A stretch of DNA of 64,000 nucleotides from Brevundimonas variabilis (GTDB lineage: Bacteria > Pseudomonadota > Alphaproteobacteria > Caulobacterales > Caulobacteraceae): assembly GCF_014199945.1 (NCBI RefSeq), contig NZ_JACHOR010000003.1, positions 434,001 to 498,000 on the forward strand, written 5' to 3'. Below, one piece after another: positions 63,917 to 64,000 of this stretch (positions within the stretch are counted from its first letter, which is position 1; each line of letters starts with the position of its first letter). The notes under the pieces were generated by a model. That model did not search any database. It had not been told where the DNA came from and saw only the letters and a list, made by a program, of their open reading frames with translations. Position numbers and translations under genes: made by a program.

Positions 63917-64000
63917 TCAGGCCGGAAGATTGCTTTTCAGACAATCGCGAACCTGGCGTTTCAGATCGCCGGTCGCATTCAGGAGATCGATCCCCTCGGC
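63917..64000 (-). CDS. C-terminal 27 codons of a gene entering from the right edge
   Basis: The minus-strand frame open at the window edge ends at a TGA at 63917-63919. The tail reads AEGIDLLNATGDLKRQVRDC and ends LPA, amphipathic and helical. It vaguely resembles the end of chemotaxis receptors but is too short to assign. Confidence 0.5.
   Translation of the reverse strand, partial: AEGIDLLNATGDLKRQVRDCLKSNLPA

Overview
The window looks like a piece of a chromosome from a Caulobacteraceae bacterium, most probably Brevundimonas or a close relative. The reasons are the high GC content, the flagellar gene order fliF-fliG-flbE-fliN-flbD-flhA with the lineage-specific regulator FlbD, the TonB-receptor-rich catabolic genes and the alphaproteobacterial signalling proteins. 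The genus is an inference from gene content; no 16S rRNA gene is present.

Layout. (1) 1-5502, accessory: on the minus strand lie a large NACHT-type STAND NTPase that runs off the left edge, a 90-aa unknown protein and a small protein with a PD-(D/E)XK-like signature (a candidate defence locus), then a SnoaL-like protein. (2) 5503-11083, rearranged: a TetR regulator faces an SDR / MDR-oxidoreductase / alpha-beta-hydrolase operon across two palindromic operators. The hydrolase is cut at about 9165 and joined to the last 228 codons of a methylmalonate-semialdehyde dehydrogenase gene (mmsA), followed by an isobutyryl-CoA-dehydrogenase-like gene, so a valine-degradation locus was broken here. (3) 11055-34797, a roughly 24-kb catabolic island: two AMP-forming acyl-CoA ligases, two TauD-type dioxygenases, a large acyl-CoA dehydrogenase, a crotonase, a DUF1214/DUF1254 pair, two TonB receptors, an MFS carrier, three esterase-type hydrolases, two unusual M28-family proteins and three GntR-family regulators. 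Five copies of a 17-bp palindrome (best copy TTGTCGATTATCGACAA) sit in the four divergent intergenic regions and appear to join the island into one GntR regulon. The substrate is unknown. The genes suggest outer-membrane uptake, ester or amide cleavage, CoA activation, oxidation and oxygenative cleavage.

(4) 34798-37872: an IS110-like relic, then a tRNA-Leu(UAA) gene interrupted after the first anticodon base by a 214-nt group I intron of the cyanobacterial/plastid trnL type. Next to it is a 2.0-kb integrase module flanked by 33-bp direct repeats copied from the 5' exon of that tRNA. (5) 37955-47385, core housekeeping: DUF4190 protein, M28 peptidase, dxs, ispA, a CsaA-type tRNA-binding protein, xseB, histidine phosphatase and an HDAC-like deacetylase on the minus strand, then GNAT, a VWA/CoxE-like protein and a probably frameshifted small exported protein on the plus strand. 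(6) 47461-51181: CsbD, NUDIX and a three-gene histidine kinase/response regulator operon joined by start-stop overlaps. (7) 51227-59383: the flagellar operon, with a complete class A beta-lactamase gene inserted between flbD and flhA with coupled start and stop codons. (8) 59450-64000: lipoprotein hydrolase, uracil-DNA glycosylase family protein, DUF3253, thioesterase, GST, a CNT nucleoside transporter and the last 27 codons of a gene entering from the right edge.

The most interesting items are the tRNA-Leu group I intron with its neighbouring integrase, the operator-defined catabolic regulon, the beta-lactamase inside the flagellar operon, the partial NACHT locus and the mmsA fusion scar. 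No CRISPR array was seen.
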